A stretch of DNA of 64,000 bases from CAVPCY01 sp963702525 (GCA_963702525.1 CAVPCY010000013.1:248001-312000), one strand, 5' to 3'. Positions 17,997-27,527 are shown, counted from the first letter of the stretch. Notes: a model not told the origin generated them from the sequence alone. Numbers and translations are program-made.

Positions 17997-18455
17997 ATGG
18001 ACATCATGGCCCTGATCGACCGCATTGAAGAGATCGTGGATGGCGCCAAGGGCGTGCCCTTCACGAACCAGAAGATGGTCCAGCCCGATGCGGTCTACGA
18101 GATCATCGACGAGATCCGGGCCCAGTTCCCCGACGAGCTCAAGCAGGCCAGATGGATCGTCAAGGAACGCCAGGAGATGCTCGAGGAGGCCGAGAAGGAG
18201 GCCAACCGAATCCTCGAAGAGGCACGCGAGCGCGCGCAATCCATCGCGAGCGAGCAGGAGGTCGTCCGGCTCGCCGAGCAACAGGCCGCCGACATGATCG
18301 ACAAAGCTCGCGCTCAGGAGCGCGAGATCCGCTTGGGCGCAGAGGACTACGCAGACGAGATGCTCGCGAACCTCGAAGTGAATCTCGGCAAGCTGCTCAC
18401 CGCAGTGCAGCGAGGGCGCGATCGCCTGCAGGGCAAGGTGTCGCAGCGCCAGTAG
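17997..18455 (+). CDS. Coiled-coil protein, DivIVA / ATP-synthase-b-like
   Basis: A 152-residue protein whose middle (about residues 50-125) is a continuous charged helix with heptad character (QEMLEEAEKEANRILEEARE). There is no membrane segment or signal peptide. Similar proteins lie between coaD and the DUF177 gene in related Gram-positives and are named DivIVA-like or ATPase subunit-like. GGGAGG precedes the ATG at 17997; a second ATG at 18006 is possible. The function is not established. Confidence 0.75.
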   Translation: MDIMALIDRIEEIVDGAKGVPFTNQKMVQPDAVYEIIDEIRAQFPDELKQARWIVKERQEMLEEAEKEANRILEEARERAQSIASEQEVVRLAEQQAADMIDKARAQEREIRLGAEDYADEMLANLEVNLGKLLTAVQRGRDRLQGKVSQRQ

Positions 18456-18467
18456 GGCGCGCACACT

Positions 18468-19013
18468 ATGAACCCGATACGAGTCGACGTCCGCCCGATC
18501 CTCGACGAGACCGGGGCATCGCTCGATGTCTCGGACTCATTCGATCTGGGAGTGCTGAGCGTAGGCGACAACGACTTCGTCCTGCGCGAACCTGCGCCCT
18601 TCACAGTCTCGATCACCAACGCGGGAGCAGGCATCGTTGCTCACGGCCGGATCACCGCCGACGTCACTGCAGTGTGTTCTCGGTGTCTTCGCGAGTATCC
18701 TTCCCGCATCGAAGGCGACGTGGTGGGATTCTTCATGCGTCAAGGTGATGCACCCCTTACGGAGGAGTCAGCCGACGAGGCGGATGTCGTCGATGCCGAT
18801 GGATCGATCGACCTCGGACCCAGCCTGCTGGCAGCCCTGGTTGTCGAAGCGCCCTTCGCCCCCGTGCATGATGGCGCGTGCAAGGGTCTGTGTCCCAGGT
18901 GTGGCGAGGACCTCAACTCCGGAGCGTGTTCGTGTTCGGAGGAGTCTGACGACAGCCATCCTTTCGCCTCGCTCAAGGAGCTCCGGGCCGACGACGGCTC
19001 CGAGCCGACGTAG
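18468..19013 (+). CDS. DUF177 (YceD) family protein
   Basis: A 181-residue protein of the YceD/DUF177 family, which sits next to rpmF in most bacteria and is linked to large-subunit rRNA accumulation. It has VCSRCLREYP in the middle and CKGLCPRCGEDLN followed by CSC near the end, a likely zinc site. It is followed by rpmF and plsX, the conserved order. Confidence 0.9.
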   Translation: MNPIRVDVRPILDETGASLDVSDSFDLGVLSVGDNDFVLREPAPFTVSITNAGAGIVAHGRITADVTAVCSRCLREYPSRIEGDVVGFFMRQGDAPLTEESADEADVVDADGSIDLGPSLLAALVVEAPFAPVHDGACKGLCPRCGEDLNSGACSCSEESDDSHPFASLKELRADDGSEPT

Positions 19014-19053
19014 TCTCGCGAATCATTCGGCGCTACACATGCCGATTCTTGCG

Positions 19054-19062
19054 TGCTATCAT
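19054..19062 (+). promoter_or_regulatory. Extended -10 promoter of rpmF-plsX
   Basis: TG-C-TATCAT lies about 94 bases upstream of rpmF, between DUF177 and rpmF. No clear -35 is visible. Confidence 0.5.
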
Positions 19063-19155
19063 TGCCGCTCGTGCGACCGACCTTGGCGCGCGATAGAGAA
19101 CGCCCAGACGCGCCACACAGGCGCATATAGACGAATCAGAAGGAACGGAATCGAC

Positions 19156-19332
19156 ATGGCAGTCCCGAAGCGAAAGACCGGCCGCGCGAAGACCAACTCG
19201 CGCCGCTCGAGCCACAAGCTCACCGCGACGGCGGTCTCGATCTGCCCGCAGTGCAACGAGCCCAAGATGCCGCACCGCGTGTGCCCCGAGTGCGGGTACT
19301 ACAACGGCAAGGAGATCGTGGAGACGGACTAG
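19156..19332 (+). CDS. rpmF: 50S ribosomal protein L32
   Basis: A 58-residue large-subunit protein starting MAVPKRKTGRAKTNSRRS. CPQC and CPEC form the zinc site. The ATG at 19156 is set by the family N-terminus. AAGGA lies upstream. Confidence 0.96.
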   Translation: MAVPKRKTGRAKTNSRRSSHKLTATAVSICPQCNEPKMPHRVCPECGYYNGKEIVETD

Positions 19333-19386
19333 ATCCGTCCTCCCTCCTGTTTGAGTCCCCGCAACCCAGCATCGGAGCCAAGGACG

Positions 19387-20388
19387 ATGTCCGAGAGCGG
19401 TCCGTACACGGTCGCCGTCGACGCTGTCGGCGGCGATTTCGCACCCGAACAGGTTTTGCGGGGCGTCGAACTGGCTATCGCTGCCGACCCCTCGGTCAGG
19501 ATCAACCTGACGGGTGACGCTTCGGTTGTCGAACCGTTCGCGGACACTCACGCCGACAGGGTCACAGCAACCGCCACCACTCAGACCATCGCCATGGACG
19601 ACCACCCCGCGACGGCTGTGCGCTCCAAGAAGGACTCGTCGATCGTGGTCGGCTGTCGGCTGGTCAAAGAGGGCGCCGCTGACGCCTTCTTCTCGGCGGG
19701 GTCGACAGGGGCCGCAATGGCTGCCGCCACTCTGGTGATGGGCCGGATCCGGGGTGTACACCGCCCGGCGATCGCGACAGTCCTACCCACTGCAGGCCCT
19801 CCGTGCGTGCTGCTCGACGCTGGAGCCAACGCAGACTGCAAGCCCGAGCATATCCTCCAGTTCGCGCTCATGGGCAGCGCATACGCATCGATAGTCCTGG
19901 GCGTAGCCGAACCACGGATCGCACTTCTCAACATCGGCGAGGAGCCTACGAAGGGCTCCTTGCTCGCTCAGGAGTCGCACGCACTGCTCGTGCAAGGGGC
20001 CCCAGGGTTCGTGGGAAACATCGAGGGAGGCGACGTGCTCGCGGGCGTGGTGGACGTCATCGTCACCGATGGGTTCACGGGCAACGTGGCGCTCAAGCTC
20101 CTCGAAGGCACCAGCAGCATCCTGCTGGGTCAGGTCAAGGACGCGCTTACCGGTTCGGTCGTGAACAAGGCGGCAGCAGCGGTCGTCGCGCCGTCGCTCC
20201 GACGCTTGAAGGACCGGCTCAACCCCGACGCCTACGGTGGCGCGCCCCTCCTCGGAGTCAACGGAGTCTGCATCATCGGGCACGGCTCGTCCAACGCCAC
20301 CGCCGTCGCGAATGGCATCAAGGTAGCCGGCCAGGCGGCTCGTGGAGCGCTGACGGCTCGGATCACAGAGGCGATCGGCGTTCAGTAG
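19387..20388 (+). CDS. plsX: Phosphate acyltransferase PlsX
   Basis: Makes acyl-phosphate from acyl-ACP for phospholipid synthesis. The 333-residue product has VAVDAVGGDFAP at the N-terminus, SAGSTGA, and VDVIVTDGFTGNVALK. The ATG at 19387 matches the family start; AGGA lies just upstream. It heads the fab cluster and connects it to the FakAB route encoded upstream. Confidence 0.95.
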   Translation: MSESGPYTVAVDAVGGDFAPEQVLRGVELAIAADPSVRINLTGDASVVEPFADTHADRVTATATTQTIAMDDHPATAVRSKKDSSIVVGCRLVKEGAADAFFSAGSTGAAMAAATLVMGRIRGVHRPAIATVLPTAGPPCVLLDAGANADCKPEHILQFALMGSAYASIVLGVAEPRIALLNIGEEPTKGSLLAQESHALLVQGAPGFVGNIEGGDVLAGVVDVIVTDGFTGNVALKLLEGTSSILLGQVKDALTGSVVNKAAAAVVAPSLRRLKDRLNPDAYGGAPLLGVNGVCIIGHGSSNATAVANGIKVAGQAARGALTARITEAIGVQ

Positions 20389-20481
20389 GCGCTCCGTGGA
20401 CTGTCGAGGTGCCATTGGGTACACTGCCTCGACCACGCCGCGAGGCGCTCATTCACTCGCAGAGGGGGCTTGTCGGACCGC

Positions 20482-21486
20482 ATGCCACGCTACGCCCAGA
20501 TCGCAGGGATCGGATCGTACCTGCCCGAGACGGTGCTCACCAACGCCGACCTCGAGCGCATGGTCGACACATCCGACGAATGGATCACCAGCAGAACAGG
20601 GATCGCGCAACGCCGCATCGTCTCAGACGGCGAGTCCACCTCGGACCTCGCTGTGCGAGCCGCTCAGGCTGCCATGGACCGCGCCGGGGTCACAGCGGAT
20701 GACGTCGACCTTCTGCTGGTCGGAACCACCAGTCCCGATTACTTGATGCCCTCCACGGCGTGCATGACCCAAGACAAACTAGGGCTGACCTGCCCATCGG
20801 TCGACGTCATGGCTGCCTGTACGAGCTTCATCTATGCCCTGCAATATGGTTCGGCCGTGATCGAAGCGGGCAGGGCCGATACGGTTGTGGTGGTCGGCGC
20901 CGAGGCGCTCACCCGGCTCGTGGACTTCACGGACAGGTCCACCTGCGTGCTCTTTGGAGACGGGGCCGGCGCTGTCGTCCTCAGGTGTGCTGAGGAGCAG
21001 GGCATCGAGGCCATCGTCCTCGGGTCGGACGGATCCGGTGGCGATCACCTCAACATACCGGCTGGCGGAGCAGCGAGACCCATCACGCACGAGGCCATCG
21101 ACGCGCACGACCAGTTCGTCAAGATGGCCGGCGGCGAGGTGTTCAAGTTCGCGGTGCGAGTGATTCCGAAGGCAACCAGCGAAGCACTCAAACTGTCCGG
21201 TCACACCATCGACGATGTGACTTGGCTGGTGCCGCACCAAGCCAACGAGCGCATCGTCTCGACGATCGAAGAACGCCTCGGAATCGATGACAGCCGCGTC
21301 TACCTCAACATCGTCAACACCGGAAACACGTCTTCGGCATCGATACCGCTGGCTCTGGACGACCTGTATACTAGCGGGCGACTCGCGCCCGGCGACCTGC
21401 TTGCGCTCGTCGGATTCGGTGCTGGTCTGACCTGGGGAGCTGCTGTGGTCCGCTGGACCCTACCCGCACCGGACAAGGAGGCGTAA
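20482..21486 (+). CDS. fabH: 3-oxoacyl-ACP synthase III (FabH)
   Basis: Condenses acetyl-CoA (or a branched starter) with malonyl-ACP to begin chain synthesis. The Cys-His-Asn triad is visible: DVMAACTSF, VPHQANERI and VNTGNTSSAS. Length is 334 residues from ATG 20482. A TTG at 20470 sits just after GAGGGGG and could be the true start, adding four residues. Confidence 0.95.
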   Translation: MPRYAQIAGIGSYLPETVLTNADLERMVDTSDEWITSRTGIAQRRIVSDGESTSDLAVRAAQAAMDRAGVTADDVDLLLVGTTSPDYLMPSTACMTQDKLGLTCPSVDVMAACTSFIYALQYGSAVIEAGRADTVVVVGAEALTRLVDFTDRSTCVLFGDGAGAVVLRCAEEQGIEAIVLGSDGSGGDHLNIPAGGAARPITHEAIDAHDQFVKMAGGEVFKFAVRVIPKATSEALKLSGHTIDDVTWLVPHQANERIVSTIEERLGIDDSRVYLNIVNTGNTSSASIPLALDDLYTSGRLAPGDLLALVGFGAGLTWGAAVVRWTLPAPDKEA

Positions 21487-21492
21487 CGGTCC

Positions 21493-22443
21493 ATGGCGCT
21501 TCGCACTCGGCTGACCGAGCTGCTCGGAATCGAGCACCCAATAATCCAAGGCGGCATGGCCTGGACCGCTACCGCCGAACTCGCATCGGCGGTGAGCGAA
21601 GCCGGGGGGCTGGGCATCATCGGTGCCGGCCACATGCCAACAGACATGCTTCGCGATCAGATCAGAGCCGCCAAGGCCGCAACGACGCGACCGTTCGGTG
21701 TGAACCTCATGCTGATGACTCCCCACATCGATGAGCTGGTACAACTGGTGTTGGACGAGCGCGTCCCGGTGGTTACGACCGGTGCGGGCAACCCCGGGAA
21801 GTACATGGACGCGCTCAAGGAGATGGGCATCAAGGTTCTCCCGATCGCTCCTTCCACCGCACTCGCCAGGCGCCTCGAGTCCATCGGGGCTGACGCGATC
21901 ATCGGCGAGGGTATGGAGGCCGGCGGGCACATCGGTGAGCTCACCACCATGGTTCTCACCCCTCAGCTGGTCGACGCGGTCGACATCCCTGTCGTTGCAG
22001 CTGGCGGTATCGCCGATGGCCGCGGTATGGCCGCAGCTTTCGCACTGGGCGCCGAGGGCGTACAGATAGGCACACGGTTCATGTGCTCCGAGGAGTGCAC
22101 CATCCATCCGTCTGTGAAGGCCACCGTGATCAAGGCGAAGGACCGCGATACTGTGGTCTCGGGGCGCTCGACCGGCCACCCCGTTCGCGTCATCAAGAAC
22201 AAGCTTTCGCGCATGGTCGAAGAGCTCGACCGAGAGAACAAGTCCGCCGAGATCGAGGAGTTGGGAACCGGGAAGCTCGCGCTCGCGATGCGCGAGGGTG
22301 ACACTGCCATGGGCTCGCTCATGGCCGGACAGGCAGCCGCGATGGTGTGCAGAATCCAGCCGGCCGCTGAGATCGTCGACGAGATCATCACGGAAGCGAC
22401 TGACGTGATGGGCCGCTTGGCCGTCGTGGCTCGCGGGGTCTAG
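21493..22443 (+). CDS. fabK: Enoyl-ACP reductase II FabK (FMN-dependent)
   Basis: Reduces trans-2-enoyl-ACP in each elongation cycle. The 316-residue TIM-barrel flavoprotein starts TELLGIEHPIIQGGMAW, then EAGGLGIIGAG, GADAIIGEGMEAGGHIGE and the phosphate-binding AAGGIADGRGMAAAFALGA. The C-terminus (QAAAMVCRIQPAAEIVDEI) is FabK-like. It lies between fabH and fabD, so the fatty-acid role is firm, although the fold also covers nitronate monooxygenases. Confidence 0.92.
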   Translation: MALRTRLTELLGIEHPIIQGGMAWTATAELASAVSEAGGLGIIGAGHMPTDMLRDQIRAAKAATTRPFGVNLMLMTPHIDELVQLVLDERVPVVTTGAGNPGKYMDALKEMGIKVLPIAPSTALARRLESIGADAIIGEGMEAGGHIGELTTMVLTPQLVDAVDIPVVAAGGIADGRGMAAAFALGAEGVQIGTRFMCSEECTIHPSVKATVIKAKDRDTVVSGRSTGHPVRVIKNKLSRMVEELDRENKSAEIEELGTGKLALAMREGDTAMGSLMAGQAAAMVCRIQPAAEIVDEIITEATDVMGRLAVVARGV

Positions 22444-22446
22444 CAG

Positions 22447-23368
22447 ATGCCGAGTCCCCGTACCGCACTGGTGTTCCCCGGCCAGGGCTCTCAGCGTCTC
22501 GGCATGCTGGAGACACTCCCCGAGCACGACACTCTGGTCAGGCTACTCGACGCAGCCGAAGCACTCACCGACATCGACCTGCGTACGGTCGCCACGCTGG
22601 GACCTGAGTCCGAACTCGCGGACACGCGCTCTGCCCAGCCGCTGCTGTATCTCGCCGACTGGTGCTGGGGCGACGCCCTGATCGAGGCCGGGGTGGAGCC
22701 TTCCGTCGTGGCGGGTCACTCCCTGGGAGAGCTCGCTGCGCTTGCCATCGCGGGCGTCTTCTCGGTGGAGGCCGGACTCGAACTCGTCGTCGAGCGCAGC
22801 AAGCTCATGGCGACCTGCGCGCTGACCACCCCCGGCACCATGGCTGCGGTCCTGGGGCTGCCAAGCGCAGAGCATCGGGGAGGCCATCTCGGATATCGAC
22901 GGGGTCTGGCTCGCCAACGACAACTCCGAGTCTCAGGTGGTCATCTCCGGTACTCATGCCGGTGTCGAAGCGGCATCCGACGCGCTGAAGCTTGCCGGCG
23001 CCCGGAAGGTCGTGCCGCTCAACGTCGCTGGCCCGTTCCATTCTCCCCTGATGGAGCCCGCGCGCGCCGCGTTCGAGGAGCTGCTGCGCGGAGCTGACTT
23101 CCACGATGCGAAGATCCCGGTCGTCCAGAACACCAAACCCACTCCCACGACGGCGAGCGAGGTCATCAGAGAGCGGCTGGTCGCCCAGATCGCTTCGCCG
23201 GTCCGTTGGACCGAGACGATGGCCGTGATCTCCGGCGAGGGGCCGGTGACGGTCGTCGAGGCCGGCCCTGGCTCCGTTCTCACCGGGCTCGCGCGCAAGG
23301 TGCCCGACACGACAGCGCTCGCGGTCGAGTCCTCCGGCTTCGAGCACATTCTCAAGGAGGTCTTCTAG
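22447..23368 (+). CDS. fabD: Malonyl-CoA:ACP transacylase FabD, one apparent frameshift
   Basis: Loads malonyl groups on ACP. LVFPGQGSQ at the N-terminus and AGHSLGELAAL with the nucleophilic Ser are in frame 1; the second half with GPFHSPLM and EAGPGSVLTGL is in frame 2. One extra base near 22862 (CC for C) links them and gives LGLQAQSIGEAISDID. Restored length is about 306 residues. Confidence 0.93.
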
Positions 23369-23370
23369 AC

Positions 23371-24123
23371 ATGCCGGATCTTTCAGGCAAGACCGCGCTC
23401 GTCACAGGCGCATCGCAGGGCATCGGAGCCACAGTCGCGCGTGAACTCGCCAGCTGCGGCGCCGCTGTTGCGATCAACTACTACCCGGGCATGGAGGAAG
23501 CCGCCGAGGCGCTCGTTGCGGAGTTCCGTGACGCCGGGGGTCGCGCTATGTCCGTGGCGGCCGACGTGACCGACGCCGAGCAGGTGGCCTCGATGGTCGA
23601 CGCCGTAATGGGCGAGTTCGGTACCATTGACGTGCTGGTCAACAACGCCGGCATCACCCGAGACGGTCTGCTCGTCAGGATGTCCGATGCCGACTGGAAC
23701 GCCGTGATCTCGACCAACCTCACCGGCGTGTTCACCGTCACCCGGGCAGTCGCAAGGCACATGATGAAGGCGCGCAGCGGATCGATCGTCAACGTCGCGT
23801 CGGTCGTGGGCCTTGTCGGCAACGCGGGACAGGCCAACTACTCGGCCGCCAAGGCCGGGGTCATCGGGCTCACCAAGACGACAGCGCGCGAACTCGCGAG
23901 CCGCAACGTTCGCGCGAACGCCGTGGCCCCGGGCTTCATTGAGACCGCGATGACCGCTGCTCTGCCTGAGTCGGTCCGCGACGCCACCCGCGCCGGGATC
24001 GCGATGGGCCGCTTCGGCTCCGCCGAGGATGTCGCGAAGGCCATCGCGTTTCTCGCAAGCGATGACGCGGCCTACGTCACGGGGCAGGTTCTTGCCGTCG
24101 ACGGTGGAATGACGTGTGTGTAG
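23371..24123 (+). CDS. fabG: 3-oxoacyl-ACP reductase FabG
   Basis: NADPH-dependent reductase of the short-chain dehydrogenase family. The 250-residue product has TGASQGIG (cofactor), NNAG, and the catalytic Ser (VASVVG), Tyr and Lys (YSAAKAG). AAGGAGG lies in the end of fabD, 10 bases upstream of the ATG. Confidence 0.96.
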   Translation: MPDLSGKTALVTGASQGIGATVARELASCGAAVAINYYPGMEEAAEALVAEFRDAGGRAMSVAADVTDAEQVASMVDAVMGEFGTIDVLVNNAGITRDGLLVRMSDADWNAVISTNLTGVFTVTRAVARHMMKARSGSIVNVASVVGLVGNAGQANYSAAKAGVIGLTKTTARELASRNVRANAVAPGFIETAMTAALPESVRDATRAGIAMGRFGSAEDVAKAIAFLASDDAAYVTGQVLAVDGGMTCV

Positions 24124-24151
24124 CCTCTCGGGTGACAGCGTCGCCCGTGCG

Positions 24152-24160
24152 TGCTAGTAA
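24152..24160 (+). promoter_or_regulatory. Possible promoter for acpP
   Basis: TG-C-TAGTAA lies 27 bases upstream of the acpP ATG, in the fabG-acpP gap. The match is weak, but the TGCTA start is shared with other promoters here. Confidence 0.25.
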
Positions 24161-24186
24161 CCGGGTTTTCTGAAGGAGGTGTATGA

Positions 24187-24423
24187 ATGGAACGAGACGA
24201 CATCATGGAGAAGGTCAAGGGAGTCATCGTCGAGCAGCTGGGCGCCGACGAGGCCGATGTGACCGAGGACGCCACCTTCATCGATGACCTCGGAGCTGAC
24301 TCCCTCGACATCGTCGAGTTGGTCATGGCGCTTGAAGAGGAGTTCGGCATCTCCATCCCCGATGAGGAGGCCGAGAACATCAAGACCGTCGGAGACGCGG
24401 TTGCCTTCATCGAGGCGACCTAG
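24187..24423 (+). CDS. acpP: Acyl carrier protein
   Basis: A 78-residue acidic carrier with the phosphopantetheine site GADSLDIVELVM. Strong GAAGGAGGTG is upstream. ATG 24187 is in frame; the ATG at 24183 is in another frame. The 96-base gap after the gene holds a GC-rich GGAGG...CCTCC fold that may slow transcription. Confidence 0.97.
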   Translation: MERDDIMEKVKGVIVEQLGADEADVTEDATFIDDLGADSLDIVELVMALEEEFGISIPDEEAENIKTVGDAVAFIEAT

Positions 24424-24519
24424 TACAGCTTCGCTTGTAGCCGGAGGTTCGGCGGCGGCCGCGTAGCCGGCCCCGCCTCCTCCCGGTGAATGCCCCCGTT
24501 CTCGAGAGGTGTCACGCTC

Positions 24520-25479
24520 GTGGAGATGCCCACACTGACTATCGGCAACCGGACGGCCAGGCTACCCATCATCCAGGGTGGTATGGCTGTCCGCATATCG
24601 CTGTCGCCGCTCGCTGCTGCGGTCGCCGAGGCGGGAGGAATCGGCGTCATCGCCGGCTCCGGCCTGACGCCTGACGAGCTTCGTGCTGAGATCAGAGCTG
24701 TACGCGCTGCGACGACCGGAGTCCTCGGCGTCAACGTCATGGTTGCGATCAAGAGCTTCAGCGAGATGATCCATGCGGCCCTCGACGAGGGGATCGACCT
24801 CGTCATCGCAGGGGCGGGATTCTCGCGTGACGTATTCACGTGGTGCCGCGAAGCGAACGTCCCGATGGTGCCCATCGTGGGTAGCGCGCGCGTCGCCAAG
24901 CTCGCGGAGCGGTTCGGCGCCGCAGCGGTGGTGGTAGAGGGATTCGAAGCCGGGGGTCATCTGGGCACGGACCGTCTCATGCGAGACCTCCTGCCGGAGA
25001 TCATAACCGCGGTCCAGATCCCCGTGATCGGTGCCGGGGGAGTAGTGACGGGCGAGGACATCGCCGAGGTACTCTCGATGGGCGCCGCGGGAGTCCAGAT
25101 GGGCAGCCGGTTCGCGGCGACCGTCGAGTCCTCCGCGCCCGACGCGTTCAAGCAGATGTACGTCGACGCCACCCCCGACGAGGTAGTGCTCGTGAAGAGC
25201 CCGGTCGGCCTGCCCGGACGCGCGCTCAAGAACCCGTTCTGGGAGCGCACCCAGCGCGAGGACTACCCGCCGATACCGTCGTGCCGAGCGTGCCTCAAGG
25301 TGTGCCACAAGGAGTACTGCATCGTGCGCGAACTTGAGATGGCGCAGGGAGGCGACGTCGAGCAGGGACTCGTCTTCTCCGGATCTGCCGCTGCGCGCAT
25401 CCACGACGTCCCAACCGTGTCCGAGCTGATGAGCCGCCTTGAAGCGGAGTACGCCCTCGCGCAGGAGGCCTCGCGATGA
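24520..25479 (+). CDS. Second FabK/NMO-type flavin reductase with Cys4 tail
   Basis: A 319-residue TIM-barrel flavoprotein related to FabK and nitronate monooxygenase (IIQGGMAVRISLSPLAAAV, AGSGLTPDELRAEI, VVVEGFEAGGHLG, GAGGVVTGEDIAEVLSMGA). It differs from the upstream FabK by a four-Cys cluster near residue 265 (CRACLKVCHKEYC) and a different C-terminus. GTG 24520 has GAGAGGTG eight bases upstream; ATG 24526 is also possible. It overlaps fabF by 4 bases and sits inside the fab operon, so a second enoyl reductase or a related lipid redox role is likely. Confidence 0.82.
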   Translation: MEMPTLTIGNRTARLPIIQGGMAVRISLSPLAAAVAEAGGIGVIAGSGLTPDELRAEIRAVRAATTGVLGVNVMVAIKSFSEMIHAALDEGIDLVIAGAGFSRDVFTWCREANVPMVPIVGSARVAKLAERFGAAAVVVEGFEAGGHLGTDRLMRDLLPEIITAVQIPVIGAGGVVTGEDIAEVLSMGAAGVQMGSRFAATVESSAPDAFKQMYVDATPDEVVLVKSPVGLPGRALKNPFWERTQREDYPPIPSCRACLKVCHKEYCIVRELEMAQGGDVEQGLVFSGSAAARIHDVPTVSELMSRLEAEYALAQEASR

Positions 25480-26708
25480 GACGCGTCGCGGTCACCGGGA
25501 TGGGGTGCGTGACCTGCACGGGCGTGGGCGTCGACGCACTGTGGGACTCGCTGGCCAATGGCAGGAGCGGCATCACTCCCATCACGCACTTCGACGTTTC
25601 GGAGTACTCAACCCGATTCGCGGGCTACGTGCACGACTTCGATCCATCGACGATGCTCGATCCCAAGGAAGCACGACGCATGTCGCGTTTCCAGCAGTTC
25701 GCGATGGTCGCGGCCGACGAGGCGTTGAGAGATGCGGGTCTGGAGGAGATCGACGAAGGACTCGCCCCACGCGCCGGGTGCATCGTTGGGTCCGGCATCG
25801 GTGGCGTGGGGACGATGGAGGAGCAGATCGCTGTCCTGGGGGAACGCGGTCCCGGGAGAGTCAGCCCGTTCATCGTGCCCATGATGATCGTGGATCTCGC
25901 CGCGGGCCAGATCTCCATCAAGTACGGCCTCAAGGGCATCAACTACGCACCCGTGTCCGCGTGCGCCACAGGCAACCACGCACTTGGTGAGGCCTTCGAA
26001 GTGATTCGGCGCGGAGATGCAGACGTCGTCGTCGCAGGCGGCTTCGACGCTGGGGTGACTCACATCGGTCTCGCGGGCTTTTGCGCGGCGCGCGCCCTCT
26101 CGACGCGAAACGACGACCCGCAAGCTGCGTCGAGACCGTGGAGCGCCAGCCGCGACGGCTTCGTCATCGCCGAGGGCGGCGCCATTCTCGTCCTCGAGGA
26201 ATGGGAGCACGCGAAGGCCCGTGGCGCCACGATCCGGGCGGAGCTCGCCGGCTACGGTGCGACGGCGGATGCCTACCACATCACCGCGCCCGCCCCTGAC
26301 GGTTCAGGCGCAGTGCGCTCGATGGACATCGCGCTGGCCAAGGCGGGGTTGTCTCCGCACGACGTCGACTACATCAACGCACACGGCACGTCGACACCGG
26401 TAGGCGACCTCGCTGAGACCAACGCGATCAAGCGGGTCTTCGGGAGCGGAGCTCCGCTCGTCTCGAGCACCAAGTCGATGATGGGACACATGCTCGGAGG
26501 GGCGGGTGCGGCCGAGGCCATTGCCTGCGTGCTCGCGATGGAGCACGGCCTGGTCCCACCGACCATCAACCTCACGGACCCCGACCCCGAGTGCGACCTC
26601 GACTACGTTCCGCTCGTCGCGCGCAAGACGCGAGTGTCGGTGTCGATGAGCAACTCGTTCGGGTTCGGCGGGCACAACGCCACGCTGGTGTTCACTGCTG
26701 CGGAGTAG
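25476..26708 (+). CDS. fabF: 3-oxoacyl-ACP synthase II (FabF)
   Basis: Elongating condensing enzyme. The 410-residue product has the nucleophile in SACATGNHA and the two histidines in INAHGTSTPVGD and KSMMGHMLGGAG, then NSFGFGGHNA. The ATG overlaps the preceding stop (ATGA). rnc starts 4 bases after the stop. Confidence 0.96.
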   Translation: MRRVAVTGMGCVTCTGVGVDALWDSLANGRSGITPITHFDVSEYSTRFAGYVHDFDPSTMLDPKEARRMSRFQQFAMVAADEALRDAGLEEIDEGLAPRAGCIVGSGIGGVGTMEEQIAVLGERGPGRVSPFIVPMMIVDLAAGQISIKYGLKGINYAPVSACATGNHALGEAFEVIRRGDADVVVAGGFDAGVTHIGLAGFCAARALSTRNDDPQAASRPWSASRDGFVIAEGGAILVLEEWEHAKARGATIRAELAGYGATADAYHITAPAPDGSGAVRSMDIALAKAGLSPHDVDYINAHGTSTPVGDLAETNAIKRVFGSGAPLVSSTKSMMGHMLGGAGAAEAIACVLAMEHGLVPPTINLTDPDPECDLDYVPLVARKTRVSVSMSNSFGFGGHNATLVFTAAE

Positions 26709-26712
26709 TGAC

Positions 26713-27429
26713 GTGCCGAAGCGAAAGCCCGAGACTCCCGATACAGAACTCGCCACGAAACTCGATATAGCCGAGCGTATCGTCGGTCACCGCTTCCGCG
26801 ACCAGCAGCTCCTGCAGCGCGCGCTCACTCACCCCTCGGCGGTGGAGGACCGAGACCCTACCTGCTACTACGAGCGGCTGGAGTTCCTCGGAGATTCGAT
26901 CGTGGGCTTCTTCATCGCTGAAGAGCTCTACACCCGCTTCCCGCTCATGCCGGAAGGCGGCATGACCCGCATCAAGGTCTCCGCCGTCGCCGGATCGGTA
27001 TTGGCGTCGGTATCGGCAGAGCTCGGGCTCTCAGACGCTCTCATCTTGGGCGAGAGCGAGCTGGGTACGGGGCGGCGCGGTCTGAACTCGGCACTCGAGA
27101 ACGTCTTCGAAGCACTGGTGGCGGCGCTCTACCTCGATGCGGGCATCGACGTGGCCAGGCATTGGGTCCTCGCCACCCTCGGACCACTGATCTCAGAGGA
27201 AGTGGCGTCGTATCCCGAGAACCCCAAGTCCGCGCTCCAGGAGATCGCGCAGTCGCGAGGGGAGTCGGCGGTCTACCGCATCGAGAACCAGGAAGGTCCA
27301 CCGCACGCGCGGGTCTTCACCGCCTCCGTAGAGGTCGCAGGCGAGGTCATCGGCCGCGGTTCCGGGCGCACGAAGAAGGAAGCCGAGGCCGCGGCGGCGA
27401 CCGCTGCCCTTCAGGCCGTTGAGGGCTGA
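26713..27429 (+). CDS. rnc: Ribonuclease III
   Basis: Double-strand-specific endoribonuclease for rRNA and mRNA processing. The 238-residue product has the signature ERLEFLGDSIVG, the catalytic ENVFEALVAALYLD, and a C-terminal dsRNA-binding domain (NPKSALQEIAQ to TKKEAEAAAATAAL). GTG start. The fab-rnc-smc-ftsY order is common in Gram-positives. Confidence 0.96.
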   Translation: MPKRKPETPDTELATKLDIAERIVGHRFRDQQLLQRALTHPSAVEDRDPTCYYERLEFLGDSIVGFFIAEELYTRFPLMPEGGMTRIKVSAVAGSVLASVSAELGLSDALILGESELGTGRRGLNSALENVFEALVAALYLDAGIDVARHWVLATLGPLISEEVASYPENPKSALQEIAQSRGESAVYRIENQEGPPHARVFTASVEVAGEVIGRGSGRTKKEAEAAAATAALQAVEG

Positions 27430-27458
27430 TCCCACCGCCGAGGCGTCACGAGGTGCTG

Positions 27459-27467
27459 TGGTAAACT
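27459..27467 (+). promoter_or_regulatory. Possible extended -10 promoter of smc
   Basis: TG-G-TAAACT lies 61 bases upstream of the smc start. No clear -35 is visible. Confidence 0.35.
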
Positions 27468-27527
27468 GTCCGGCACGTCCGCGCAGCGCGGAACACCTTG
27501 CCGACCTGCGCTTTTCCGAGGGGGCAC

